Both the position numbers and the translations under genes were made by a program. DNA of 64,000 nucleotides, from the NCBI RefSeq assembly GCF_030272615.1, contig NC_081407.1, positions 152,537,048 to 152,601,047 on the forward strand. Direction: 5' to 3'. Position 1 is the stretch's first letter. Each line of letters begins with the position of its first letter. The notes beneath the pieces were generated by a model. The model was not told the DNA's origin, searched no databases, and worked only from the letters and a program-made list of their open reading frames with translations. Positions 21,341-33,170 of the stretch are shown in pieces. Source of the DNA: Cryptomeria japonica. Lineage: Eukaryota; Streptophyta; Pinopsida; Cupressales; Cupressaceae.

Positions 21341-24300
21341 TATGTGGCTATCAAAGATGGATTAGATGAAGAAAGGTATGAAGAAAAAGCCCTAATATCT
21401 CACATAAACACTAATGATTCTTGGATCATAGATATTGGATGCTCACATCATATGACAAGTGATAAACCCAAGTTTGTTACATTAGAAGATTATGATGGAG
21501 GCTATGTTAGATTTGGTAGTGATGCACCATGTCCGGTGAAAGGTAAAGGATCTATAACACTTCTTGATAATGCAAGATGCAATGATGTTTATTGGGTTGA
21601 AGGTTTGAAATACAATTTTTTGAGTGTAGCACAGCTAAACAACACAGGTTACCAAATAGAATTTTAGAAAGGAATTGTCAAAGTTCATGACAAGAATGGA
21701 AAATTAGCTGCTACCGGGACACAAACAAAAGGTAACACATTTCACCTTGACTCAAGTCGCAATAAGTGTTTGTATGCAAAGATAGATGATACCTGGTTAT
21801 GGCATAAAAGGTTTTATCATGTAAATTTTGATAATCTGATCAAAATAAGTAAGAAGCACTGAGTAAGAGATCTACCGAGTCTTGAAAAACCTGAGAATGC
21901 TATGTGTCGAGGATGCCAGATGGGTAAGATGACAAGATCAAGCTTTACAAGTAAGTCTTACACTTCCAAGGGAATTTTAGATCTAGTACACACTGATCTT
22001 TGTGGTCCTATGAAAGTTCAAAGTTATTATGGCGATAAATATTTCATATTATTTGTGGATGACTATTCAAGGATGATGTTAGTAATGTTTCTAAAAGAAA
22101 AATTAGAAGCTTTTCAAATGTTTAAATGGTACAAGGCAAGAGTTGAAAATGAAATAGGAAGACAACTGAAATGTCTTAGATGAGATAGAGGAGGAGAGTT
22201 CACATCTGATGAGTTCAACTTATTTTGCAATGATCATGGTATTAAGAGACAAGTCTCTACACCGAGAACTCCACAGCAGAATGGAATAGCTGAGAGAAGA
22301 AACAGATCTATTGTGGATTGTGCTAGAACACTGATGATTGAAAAGAAGGTGCCACAAACATTTTGGAGAGAAGTAATAAGCACAGCAGTTTACACCTTTA
22401 ACCGAGTACAATTGAAGAAAGGTACTTTGAAGACACCATATGAAATCTGGTATGATAAGAAACCTAATGTAAATTATTTTAAAATCTTTGAAAGTAGATG
22501 CTATGTTCACAAAGATGATAGAAATGGCAAGTTTGATCAGAAAAGTGAAGGAACATTTCTAGGTTATTCTTCTAGAAGCAAAGCATTTAAATGTCTGATC
22601 AAATCATCTAACAAAATAGTAGAAAGTGCAAATGTGAAAATTGATGAATTTGCAGAAAGAAATGATGAAGGAAATTCCAAGGAACCAAAAGACTATGATG
22701 AATTTGTCTATGTTCAACCGAGAAGTCTTACCGAGAAAACTGTTCAAGAAAATGAAGAGAATATCCAGTTACCGAGTGATGAAGAAGATCATACAGAGCC
22801 TACCGAGCCTGTATTAGCCAAGTATGTCAAAAGAAATCATGCACCAAGTCAGATTATAGGAGATAAGGATGATCCAGTGATGACAAGGAACAAACTGAGA
22901 CAGAACACATGCCTGATATCTGAATTTAAATCGAGAATAGTGAAAGAGGCATTTAATAGTGAAGATTGGATAAATGCTATGACAGAAGAGATTGATCAAA
23001 TAAAGAAGAATGACACATGGACACTAATCCCAAGACCGAAGGACAAAAATGTAATGGGTACAAAGTGGATTTTTAGAAACAAGCTAAATGAAAAAGGAGA
23101 GGTCATTCGAAACAAAGCAAGACTAGTTTGCAAAGGTTATGCTCAAGAAGAAGGAATTGATTATGGTGAAACTTTTGCACCTGTTGCTAGACTTGAAGGA
23201 GTAAGAACATTGTTGGCCTATGCTGCTTTCAAAAACTTCAAGGTATATCAAATGGATGTCAAATCTACAATTCTGAATGGAATATTAGAAGAAGAAGTTT
23301 TTATTGAACAACCTGAAGGAAATGTTGAAGACAATAATAAAGATCAGGTATGTAAATTGAACAAAGCTTTATATGGTTTGAAACAAGCACCTAGAGCATG
23401 GTATGAAAGATTGCACTCTTATTTGATTAAGATCGGTTTTATAAGGACAAGTGAGAACATCAATATGTACATGAAGAATGATGAAAATGGAATACTGATC
23501 TCAACCATATTTGTTGATGATATTATATTTTGTGGAAATGACTCTTTATACAAGAACTTTGGAAATGAAATGAGCAAAGAATTTGAGATGTCATTAATTG
23601 GTGAGATAAAGTATTTTATAGGTTTACAGATACTGCAAATGAAAAATAAGATTTTCATTACTCAATCCAAGTACATAAAGGAAATCTTGAAGAAATTTGG
23701 AATGGAGGATTCAAAACCAGTAAGTACTCCTATGAATACCAACTGTAAATTATCAAAGAATGATGAATCTACATCTATTGATGAGATACTTTACCGATCC
23801 ATGATTGGAAAACTACAATATGTTGTTCATAGCAGACCAGACATAGCACATGAAGTAGGTATAGTTGCAAGATTCTCTGCAAATCCTAAGGAAACACACA
23901 TGACAACAATCAAAAGAATTTTTAGATACTTGAAAGGCACTGGGGATTATGGCTTAGTATATCAGAAAGGAAATGATTTTGATTTAAAAGTTTATACTGA
24001 TGTTGATTGGGCAGGCAACATTGATGACGGAAAAGGCACAAGTGGAGGAGCTTTCTTTTTAGGAGAAAGACTAGTGAGTTGGCTTAGCAAGAAACAAGGA
24101 TGTGTTTCATAGTCAACAGCAGAAGCTAAATACATTAATGCAGCATTGAATTGTACTAACATTGCATGGATCAAACAACTATTGGAAGGTATAAATGAGA
24201 AAGTTATCGAGCCAGTAACTATATTCTATGACAATACTAGTGCCATTAATATTTCAAAAAATCTTGTTATGCACTCTAAGACAAAGCACATCTCTATCAA

Positions 24301-24463
24301 TTATCATTATCTCAGAGAAGAAGCTCAAGAGAAGAAAGTGGTGTTGGAGTATGTTAGCACAAAGGAACAAATTGCAGATATCTTCACCAAGCCACTACCA
24401 AGGGACACTTTTGAATATCTCAAAAGTAAGTTAGGGGTCCTACCCCTATCTTCTACTCACTGA
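21341..24463 (+). pseudogene. Element B pol: protease, integrase, RT and RNase H
   Basis: The protease site reads DIGCSHHMT (about 21431-21457), with Ile in place of the usual Ser or Thr after Asp. Pre-integrase, then integrase core: VHTDLCGPM, TGA at 22181 just before DRGGEF, and Glu in [10 protein letters not shown] (kept here, unlike A). RT has [33 protein letters not shown] and FVDDIIF (23509-23529). RNase H shows SKKQGCVS, a TAG at 24110, then the Asp-Asn-Thr-Ser motif near 24230. Other stops are at 21665 and about 21860. All are in frame 2, ending at the natural TGA 24461. The 22181 stop is shared with A. Confidence 0.92.
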
Positions 24464-24885
24464 CCGAGTTCGGTGAAAGCATCAATCCGATGACTCTATC
24501 GAATATCTTTTAGGAGTTGATGTTGCATTACACACTTTAGGATGTTTTCTAAAGGTGTACAGGAAATATTATAGGAAATATCATAGGGAACAGGAATTAA
24601 AGACAAAATGCTCTGACCAAGACTCAGTTGATACACAACAGCAGGAAATCACTTCATACAGGAAGAAATTATGTTTTAGTTCTTTACTTTTTGGCATTGT
24701 TGTCAAAGGGGGAGAAGACCAATTTAAGCGGAAGAAAACTGAGAAGACTACAGATTGGAAAGAAGACTGAAAAAAAGAGAAGTCTAATGTATGGGGGAGA
24801 GCATTTCAGCATTTCAGAATCACAGCAATCCGAATCTTTTAAGGTCAAATCAATTGGTTTTGCCATCAATGCCAAAGGGGGAGAT
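24464..24885 (+). other. 3' non-coding region and doubled polypurine tract of B
   Basis: AAAGGGGGAG is at 24705 and 24873. The second abuts the LTR after AT. Apparent ORFs here (24555 and 24628) have no homology to Copia proteins and lie in sequence that is non-coding in A as well. Confidence 0.75.
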
Positions 24886-26422
24886 TGTTGGCAATATAGA
24901 ATTATAACAGACAATGAAATATTGTTGGCATTTCAATAAGGATATTGAGAAGGTTGTTGATGATTATGGATATAACTGATTAAGGATGTTTACTGTCTTG
25001 ATATTATTATTTTGTCATTGATGTCAAGAAATTGATTTTCTAATTCAGTATGATGTTGCCATATCTTGAGAAGTATGATTTAAAGAGTATAAAGATGTTC
25101 GTAAAAGACACAGGAAAGATTATGATGAATAAGAGGATGAATAAGGTATTCAATGGGCAACTATTACCGAGTCAAACAATGATGAGATCATGATGTTTAG
25201 ATTGTTTTAACATCATACATATGTTGTAAATTGAAAGGTTAATACTATACTATGTTACCAAGCAAAGAACCTAGTTGGTAAACCCCAAGGAACCTAGTCG
25301 GTAAACCCTAAGGTTATCGCTATCAGTTAATGAAGGCAGAATGACTACCGAGTGAATTTTAGTATTTACCGAGTTGTAACCGAGCTATAACAGAATGCAT
25401 TAAATGGTTACATGCGATATTTAATGAAGGAAGCTGATGAGCTGGAACTGATTAAATGATTGGTATGTCATGCATGAAGTTTCTTAATGAATCTAAGGCA
25501 ATGGAAAGTCGGCATGAAGATCTACAGCGCAGATTGAACCGCAATACCTTGGCACAAGTTCCAAGAAATATATGCAAGTTCCTAGGTGGGGTAAAATGTT
25601 TTCAAATCGAAATATGCATTGAACCTGGACAAGATTGAAGATCTGATGGCTATGATTGATCATGGGAAATGTGATCAAGGAGATTAAGCGGTTACCTAAT
25701 TGTTTATAAATAGGGAACCGTTGATAAACAATGTATGCGAGAAAGTGTATGCACAGGGATGCTACATAGTGATTACCGAGCACCGAAGCTTGAAGACTTG
25801 TTTGAATAACAGAGTATAGAAGCCCAACAGATGGACAAGATTAGTTCTATGTCTAGATTGTATTGAGAAAATAAGAATCTGCTTTAGCATTTAAGATGTG
25901 AAGTTGCAGATAGATTTTTATTACTGTTATTTTGTGAAAGTGACAAAAAATCTCTTAACCGAGTGGACTTAACAGTCTTATTTGTAAAACCCTCTAGCAA
26001 GGTGACATTCTGATTGAGTGTTTGAAATCCTTTAACAAGGTCACTTCTAACAAGGTGAAGATCCTAACAGATCTAAGGGGAATCCCTTAACCAGGTCACA
26101 TCTAGCAATGTGCTTGTAATCTTTAACAAGATTTGCTTTTAACCGAGCATACTCTAGAAGAGTATATTTCTTAGTGGGTCCAAAATCCCACAATGGTTTT
26201 TCCCTATTTGGGTTTCCACGTTAAATCTGGTGTTATGAGGTTTATGATGTTTATATGCTTTTGAGTTTGCATGTTTAACAGTTTTGGTTATATTATTCAA
26301 GTATATGTTACTGAGGTTGAATCTGATGGTTTTATGGAAGATTAAGTTTGTATGATTCACCCCCCCCCCTCTCATCTTGTTGGCTATTGGATCTGTACTT
26401 ACATTTAGTATCAAAACTATCA
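24886..26422 (+). repeat. 3' LTR of element B
   Basis: It starts TGTTGGCAATATAG, 1537 bp. TATAAATA is near 25705. The first hairpin stem GTGGG/CCCAC is intact and the second is weakened (AATGG against CCACG). It ends ACTATCA, then C and the TAAAC duplication. Confidence 0.9.
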
Positions 26423-26428
26423 CTAAAC

Positions 26429-27226
26429 ATGGCTATTTTTGAGAATGCAACCTTGAAGGAAACCAATGCTTCTATTTCCAAATAACTTACTGAGACAAAG
26501 GAGATACTTGCCAAATTCAATCAGAGTACTGCTAAGCTAGAGCAAAAGCTTGAATCAGCAAAACCGGTAAAGAATACCATTGGACTTGGTTTCTCTGGGT
26601 ATAAGGAAGGTGAGACCTCTGGAACAAAAGATGTAGCATCAAAGAAGCAACCAACATCTCAGGATAAAGGTAAAAAAAAGTTTAAACATGTTTGCTTCAA
26701 TTTTCTCAAGAAAGGACATACTGCTAATGTGTGTAGAAATAAGGCTTACAATAATTTTCCTTATTTTCTAAACAATAAGCCTAGATCCAATAGATTCAAT
26801 GGAAATTGTTATGCATGCAATAAGTTTGGGGATAGGGCATTTGAATGTAGATCTATCTTGCACAACATTGGGAGATATCCTCCAAGAACTCGAGGAGTTG
26901 TTCTGGAACCCTCTGTGAATCGGAATCCCAACCGGTATAATGTCTATGACCATCAGTCGGGTGGTGATCAAGAGGCAACTAGTTGGAGAGAAACCTGTTT
27001 GATCTATCATGGTAGCGGTCACATGGTTGCAACATGCAGAAGGAAGAATGTTAGTATGAACAATGGACCATGGGGAACACCTGGAATGGTATGCTATCAT
27101 TGCAACAAACTGGGACAAACTGCCAGAACCTGCAGAATGAGAAAGAACCTATCAGATGATATACCGATCACTCCAAATGGGAAGATTGGTGTTGAAACCA
27201 TTCAAATGGGAATGAATAAAACATGA
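26429..27226 (+). pseudogene. Element C gag, third part with four zinc knuckles
   Basis: The coiled coil continues in frame from the B insertion site (one TAA at about 26483). It is followed by a Lys-rich linker and four CCHC-like motifs: CFNFLKKGHTANVC (26696), CYACNKFGDRAFEC (26809), CLIYHGSGHMVATC (26998) and CYHCNKLGQTARTC (27091). Each has lost one of its four ligands (Cys to Phe, His to Asp, Cys to Tyr, His to Gln). It ends at TGA 27224. An array of knuckles after a coiled coil fits an RNA-binding gag. The order differs from the UBN2-type gag of A and B but matches the first gag of E. Confidence 0.75.
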
Positions 27227-27750
27227 AAAAAGAAATCTGAAGAAATGTCGCAAGATGAACCGGTTTCTACACCTAGTGTGGAAGTCTCTGAACCGGCAAA
27301 CTAAGCTTCAGAAAAGCTTAGGGGGAGCATATCAGTGAAATATTTGAACCCCCGGTTTATATCAGTAAAGACCTTAATCGGTATACATTACCTGTCAATC
27401 AGCAGAAGATTTTGAAGTGGTAAAAGGCAAAATTAGGGTTTGTACCCTAGCGGTGGAGCATTTATTATGGTAGGTGAAAGATCGTTTAAAAGGGATTTTT
27501 GATGCCATTTTCACTTATCTATTTTCGAGCGAAGAATTTTCAAGTGCAGAGTGACAAGAGTGATTCATCTAGCAATTCAAAATGAATTCAAAATCTTGTA
27601 GAAGAATCCAGAGATCATTTTCAATCAATCAAGTGAAGAACACCAAGCGATAGTCCAGCAACTGAAGTGGTGTGTTGTGAGCGACATTGCAAAACCCTAA
27701 ATTTTGAAGTGTGAAGGTATTTCTCAAAAAAAATTGTCTATCATTTAATC
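27227..27750 (+). other. Spacer in element C where pol would be expected
   Basis: There is no protease, integrase or RT similarity. A polypurine-tract-like AAAAGCTTAGGGGGAGCA lies at 27312-27329. The rest is A-rich and reads like a 5' untranslated leader for the next ORF. The junction suggests that pol was lost, leaving gag plus a downstream gene. Confidence 0.6.
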
Positions 27751-30700
27751 ATGGCTTCTGCATCGCACTCCAGTTCTAGTGCACCTATAGATTCAGCTGA
27801 TTTTATTCAAAAGAAGATGAAATACAATGCCCTATTCCACATACCCGTTGGAGTCATAGTTGAGGAAGATATTTCAGGATATATTGATTTTAAATTGGAA
27901 GACCTAGGATCCCTAGTGATCCATTCTCAGCTAGGTCTATTCTGTGGGTATGACAAGAAAATCAAACCGGAATATAGCATCCTAGAGAGGAAGAAACTAC
28001 ACAATGCAGTTTATTTTCTTGAAGAGTTCACTGAAGATCACATCCGTATCATCCTGAGCAGAGTACATGGTGACAAAATGTATCTCAAGAGGTCGCATGA
28101 TATTACACCAGAAGCAATTCATTCCATCGCCAATTTCTGTAACATTGGAGAGGTGCCAGCTCTAAGGAAGGTCATTAAAACTGAAATGAAAAAACTCACC
28201 GGTTCTCTAAGAGACCAACGGGGAATGACTGTCAACACCATCAAAGATGATTTGGTTAAGTATGCTTGCATGGTGATTGTCTACCAGGTGTTTTATGCCA
28301 GAAAAATAAGCTATGTCCCTATTGTTGTGGTGAATGCCGCCTACAGAATGATTAAGGAAGACGCCTCTTTTGATTTGTGTACCTATTTGCAGAAGCAACT
28401 GCTATTGAACCTGAAATCCATCAAATAGGATAATGCTCTAAGGTTCAGGTTTGGACAACTTTTGGTCGGCCTATTTTTCTACTTTCAAGGCTATTTTCTG
28501 GGAGTAGGTGATATTCAATGGTTTGCTGACCAACCGGTCACTAAGCAAATCAGGGAAAGTCTTCAAGCGGTGGGAACCAGATATCCTGAGCTTCTAAATA
28601 AATATTTTGATGAATTCAAGCGGAAAATGAGCCAGAGGATGAGGATTTCTGGAGATATTGTAAAGAAATATGAAGATGACATCTGCTTTATCATAAAGGT
28701 AGATGAATGCATAATGGAAGAAATAGAGACAAGAAAGGAAGCAGTAGAACCTATGGGGTATGAAGTAATGTATGACATGTTGGATGGGTATGCCTCTACC
28801 CTGATTGCCTCACCTCTAGATGCTAAGAAAAAGAAAACCAACACCTACTTGGAGAGAGTAACACCGATTGAAGATCCTACACTGAAAAAGGGCAAGGCAA
28901 TGTCATCGGTATCGGCATCGGTTACCTCAGCAAGTCCAAAAGTGACCAAGCGGTCACCTACCAAGAAGAAACCGGAAGTTGATCCTGCTAAAGTATTTGA
29001 AAGAAATCAGAAGACCAAAAACAACTCACCGGAGTCAGAAGATACTGAACCAAAAGTACAGCCTAAGAAGACCATGAAAACAAGCAAGAAAGAAAAATCT
29101 ATCGATAATCCACCTGCAACGTCAGCACCAATAAATATAGACATCTCTTCTTATAAGCCTTTGACACATTGTCAAATAACTATTAAGACTATTAAAAAGA
29201 AATTGCTTGATGATTTGAAGGAGTATTTTGATAATTTTACTGATAGTGAGAAAGAAGAAGTAGAGCGGTAAATCATTAATTATTTATGTGTTTATGACCG
29301 GTCACTATCTGAAATTAGATCGGTGACACCTAATTCTTTATACAATTCTTTGGACAATAAATGGCGCATTGCCATTGAGAAAGAACATGAAATAAGGGAG
29401 AAAGTCTTTGCACAATACTTTCCCGACACCTCTAATTCTGAATTGTTTGAGATAATTGACAAGAATAAAGGTCTCTTCTTCATAAGAAGGAGAAGACTCG
29501 GGCTGCTTGAAGGCAAAACTTCTGAAGTGGAGAAGGACACCCACTTACATGCTAAAGTTGTTGTGAAGATGCACCAAGTGTCTAAGGCCAATATGAAGGC
29601 TGAACAAGAACCTGACCTATCCTCAACCAAACCGAGTGAGGTATTTGATGGTGAAGGAGAAAGAGTTATAGAACAGGTTGACACTATTGATGTGGATGCA
29701 TTGGATGTTGAGGATGTCACTCTGGACACAGAGGAGGAGAAACGGGACAAGGAAAAGGCTTATAAAGAGAAAGCGGAGAAAGAGGAAGAGAAAAAGAAAG
29801 AGGAAGACAAGAAGAAACAAGAAGAAAAGAAGAGAAAAGAAGAGGAGAAGAGGAAAGAAGAGGAGAAGAGGAAACAAAAGGAGAAAAAGAAAGAAGAGGA
29901 GAAGAGGAAAGAAGAGGAGAAGAGAAAATAGGAAGAGAAAAGGAAAGAAGAGGAGAAGAAGAAAGAAGAGGACAAAAGGAAGGAAGAAGAAAGAAAGAAG
30001 GAGGAAGAAAAGAAAAAGTAGGAAGAAGACAAGAAGAAGGAAGAACTGAAGAAGAAACAAGAAGAGGAACAAAAGAAGAAAGAGGAGGAAAAGAGAAAAG
30101 CAGTAGAGGAGAAGGAAGCAGAGAAAGCTAATCAAGTGGAGACTCCCAAGGCAACCGATGGTCAAGCCAAACCGGTTGACATTGTCGTCCTATTGATCTC
30201 CAATCTACAGATGAATCAGAGCTGCTTCAAAGCATAAAGCTTACACAAGAAAGATTGGAAGCATTACGGAGGAAGAAGGAACAGGATGTCATTCAAACTG
30301 CGGTTGACACCCTTACTAGTTTGATTCCTGGTACTAACCTCCCCAGTATCGATTCCTCTCTATCTAAACTTAAACTTCTATGTACCATTGTAGAAGACCA
30401 GGTACAATGCTTGGAAGAAGTTGCTAAAGAAAATGCAAAGAAGAAGCATGAAAATGCACTCAACACTGCCTCAGTTAATAAATTGAGTGAGCTTCAGTCT
30501 CAACTTCTAAAACAACAAAAGGATATAAGTGTTGCTACGCAAACTACTGTTGAGCAAAATCAGCCAACCCCATCTATTTTGTGATGATGTGCTCACACAA
30601 AAAGACAAACTCCAATCGGAGTTGCAGGCATACATAAGTAACTTCAAAATACCCTATGATTCATTTGCTACATATGGGAAAATGGTTCATCGTTATTAGC

Positions 30701-30990
30701 TTTAGACTACAAGGATAGAATTAAAATTAGCAACCAGTCAAGAGATTTGCAGGAGCCTCAACTAGTCTTATTACCCAGACTGTAAATTCTTCAGAAGTGC
30801 TTTCTCAGTCTGGAAGCCTTAACAGTAACTCAAGAGATGAGTACCATTGATGCCATGGAAGAACAGTTATCTTAGATGCAGACTGAAAGTGAGGTTGCTA
30901 CCTCATTACTTGAGTCATGGTCATTAGCCATGAAGACTTTTATGCAGGATTTTAAATCTATTTTTGATAAGTTTCATTCCTTATTGTCAT
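27751..30990 (+). pseudogene. Element C large unrecognised ORF (possible env-like or accessory gene)
   Basis: ATG 27751 opens frame 1, which continues to about 30190 interrupted only by TAG 28426, TAA 29269, TAG 29929 and TAG 30019. It then shifts to frame 3 (to 30584) and shows shorter coding-like blocks to TAA 30988, roughly 1,000 codons in all. Visible parts: an N-terminal globular region of about 220 residues; a hydrophobic stretch QLLVGLFFYFQGYFLGVG (about 28456-28509) that could be a membrane segment; a Ser/Lys/Pro-rich linker (28860-29150); a globular block (29290-29500); a Lys/Glu-rich coiled coil of about 130 residues (29740-30140); and a Leu-rich helical tail. Position after gag recalls the env-like gene of Sireviruses, which also carries a coiled coil. 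That is inference; I do not recognise the family. Confidence 0.55.
29740..30140 (+). repeat. Purine-only Lys/Glu coding repeat
   Basis: About 400 bases are almost entirely A and G, built from GAAGAGGAGAAGAGGAAA-like units of 15-18 bases encoding Glu-Glu-Lys-Arg-Lys. On the other strand it gives spurious Phe/Leu or Ser-rich ORFs. It is part of the C ORF. A repeat of this kind is prone to length change. Confidence 0.8.
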
Positions 30991-31253
30991 AAACATTTAC
31001 TCAATTTTTAATGATAATGAGAAATAGGGGTTATTTTGCATTACTTTGTCATTGTTGGCAAAGGGGGAGTAGTATTTAAAATTTTGGTGAATGTTATGTA
31101 TACTTTCATGTTACCTCTTTAAGGGAGTAGTATACATTGTAATTTCTGCAAAAGGATAGTGTATATGCTTAGGCGGAGTACTTTTGTTTATGGCATATTT
31201 TTGTTGTAAAAACACTTAGATGTCAACATTTTCCTAAGTGTTGCCATCAATGC

Positions 31254-31266
31254 CAAAGGGGGAGAT
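31254..31266 (+). other. Polypurine tract of C
   Basis: AAAGGGGGAGAT abuts the TGTTGG start of the 3' LTR, inside the phrase CATCAATGCC-AAAGGGGGAG that is also present in A and B. A second copy, AAAGGGGGAG at 31060, lies 194 bases upstream. Confidence 0.85.
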
Positions 31267-32402
31267 TGTTGGCATTTTGATGGTGTTGTGATTGTCATTG
31301 ATGGACACACACTTGCTTTGTGAACACTTTCTTAATGTATGAGTTATGTGCAACTGGTAATTGTTCCAACTGGTATTGTGTATTAAAGTCTTTAGACTAT
31401 CAGTGTTTTGCAGAAGATGTTTACCGGTCACAAATTGACTGAAGATCTCAAGTGGTATGAAGACCTCAAGTGGTTTGAGGATCTCAAGCGGTACGAAGGA
31501 ACAAAGCGGTAGTTTACATTTTTCCAGTCTTCATTTTTGACAACCGGTAATCGGTAAATTGTATGAACCAGTATTACTCTGAGATGAGTTACCAACTGGT
31601 ATTTCTGTGATGAGTTATCATCCACCGACACTTTGGAGGTGAATTTGTGTCATGTTATCAAATGTGTCTAGATGCACTAAACCTAGGAACTTGTAATTTA
31701 ATCCTATTGGACAGACATGAAATCAGACTCCTTTATAAGGACATCATGTCTAGGGTTTTAGATGATGATGAGGGTTTATATGTACGATCATAGAAGAGAA
31801 GATTAGGTCTGTGTGAAGAGTAAGAGTGTGGAGATATTGAAGACTGAAGTAATGCGGAAATGCATTAATAGTGAGCTATCAAGGATCTAACTAAGCATAT
31901 TGTGCTAGTATCTAGATCACTCGTTGTTTACTCACATCTTCGACAAGTCTGAAACCCTTAATCGGGTAGGCCTAGCAAATCCTTTGTAAATCCTCTGACA
32001 AGGTGGTCCATAACTGTGAATCTGAAATCCTCTCACAAGGTAGTCTTTAACAGGACTTATCTCCTAACAAAGATCTAGATTCCTAACAGGATCTGTTCTG
32101 GTGAAGAACATTGTATGACCTTAACTGGTCTGACCTTAACTGGTTTGGTTTCTATTCTGTAGATAGTTATTTGTGAGTTTCTACTCACCGTGGTTTTTCC
32201 CATTTGGGTTTCCATGTCAAAACATCTTGTGTTATGGTTATTGTGCTCTTGTGGGTGAATGCTTTGTTTTCTTTTTGGTTTGCATTTATCTTAACCAATT
32301 TATTAGTGAATCTGTTGTAACGGTTATCTGCTAAATTGTTTAAGAGTTTGAGTACAGTATTTTTTGGTATACTAATTCACCCCCCCCTCTTAGTATTCAT
32401 CA
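31267..32402 (+). repeat. 3' LTR of element C
   Basis: It starts TGTTGGCATTTTGATG and ends TATTCATCA, 1136 bp. It aligns with the 5' LTR with scattered transitions and carries a 13-base local duplication (CTGGTCTGACCTTAA type) near 32130. The paired hairpin at 32174-32216 has GTGAG/CTCAC and CGTGG/CCATG. Confidence 0.9.
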
Positions 32403-32407
32403 AACCT

Positions 32408-33170
32408 ACCTGAATATAACTATATATGTACCCTAGCACCTGCTGACTTCAAAAACATTGAGGGCCCTTATTCACCACCAACTTATTGATTGGGACCATG
32501 AAGGACCTTTACAATTTGACACATTTCAAAACGATGAGGCCTTCATCGACTATTTAGGCATACAAGATGATCTTTCGCTTGGGGACCATAAGGTGGGATA
32601 CACTATAGAACTCAACAGCATGGCATATTTTGGTGAGGGTGTTGGGCCTTCCAGTCACAAAAATATAAAAATAAAAATAAATCTTGGGTTTTACGGTGAA
32701 AACCACATTGTGGCACTGTCTGACCCCCCAAAAATTAAAAAGATAGGACGTATCTAAGGGTGAAAACCTCTATGAGGCACTCAAAGATGGAAGGCTCGAC
32801 ATTCTCCTAGTATCATATGAAGAAAAATCATCCATGTTAGTAGAGGAGACCATCAAAACAAATATCGGTACAAAAGAGATTCCACACAACATATTCCTGG
32901 CACAATCTCTGACAGAGAGAGATTGACCAAAGTTCATAAGTTTCTTCACAGAGCGAAAAATCAATTTTGCATAGTCATATGCTGATATGCCTGGACTGGA
33001 TCTAGATTTAGTAATGCATCATTTTATGGTTAAACTAGGAGCAAAGCCAGTGAAACAGAAATTAAGAAATATGCATCCACAATTGGCATTATTAGTAAAG
33101 GCAGAGCTTGAAAAATTGAGCATGCGTGTCTCACTGTGGTTTTTGCTTCGCATAAATTATGACATTACAT
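32408..33170 (+). pseudogene. Element D polyprotein: linker and N-terminal remnant of RT
   Basis: After element C the D polyprotein resumes with the pre-RT linker and reaches the start of the RT domain at about 32968-33120, recognisable by YADMPGLD, MVKLGAKPVKQK and MHPQLALLVKAELEKL, which match the N-terminal edge of plant Gypsy RT. The next family-matching sequence is already the RNase H entry (from about 33148: HKL-stop-HYMLTHKTK). The whole palm and catalytic YxDD motif are absent, a deletion of roughly a kilobase by comparison with the family. Several stops and frameshifts precede it. The ORF at 32458-32757 carries part of the linker. Confidence 0.75.

Larger units (their letters stand above)
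18682..26422 (+). mobile_element. Element B: Copia retrotransposon, sister of A
   Basis: LTRs at 18682-20217 and 24886-26422 flank a gag-pol that stays in one reading frame from 20282 to 24463, broken only by stop codons. The duplication is TAAAC (18677-18681 and 26424-26428) with one extra C after the right LTR; CTAAAC is shared if that base is counted. The first LTR base is mutated (G for T at 18682). The primer site and polypurine tract are present. B is closely related to A across LTR and coding sequence. Confidence 0.92.
9410..32402 (+). mobile_element. Element C: pol-less Copia-like element with a large unrecognised ORF
   Basis: C is bounded by two clearly homologous LTRs (9410-10533 and 31267-32402) with a tRNA-Met primer site and a polypurine tract. 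Removing nested A and B leaves about 7.5 kb. It encodes a coiled-coil plus zinc-knuckle gag and, after a spacer, a long ORF of unknown function. No protease, integrase or RT is visible, so it would depend on another element. The target duplication is imperfect: tacct at 9404-9408 against aacct at 32403-32407. C interrupts the D polyprotein downstream of the G-patch. Confidence 0.85.

Noticed and set aside
24555-24939. Two overlapping ORFs downstream of B pol
   Set aside because: The homologous region of A is broken and both carry the doubled polypurine tract; this is 3' non-coding sequence.
29623-30165. Minus-strand Phe/Leu-rich and plus-strand Lys/Arg-rich ORFs over the C coiled coil
   Set aside because: They are other-frame readings of a purine-only repeat; the frame with Glu/Lys continues the upstream C ORF.
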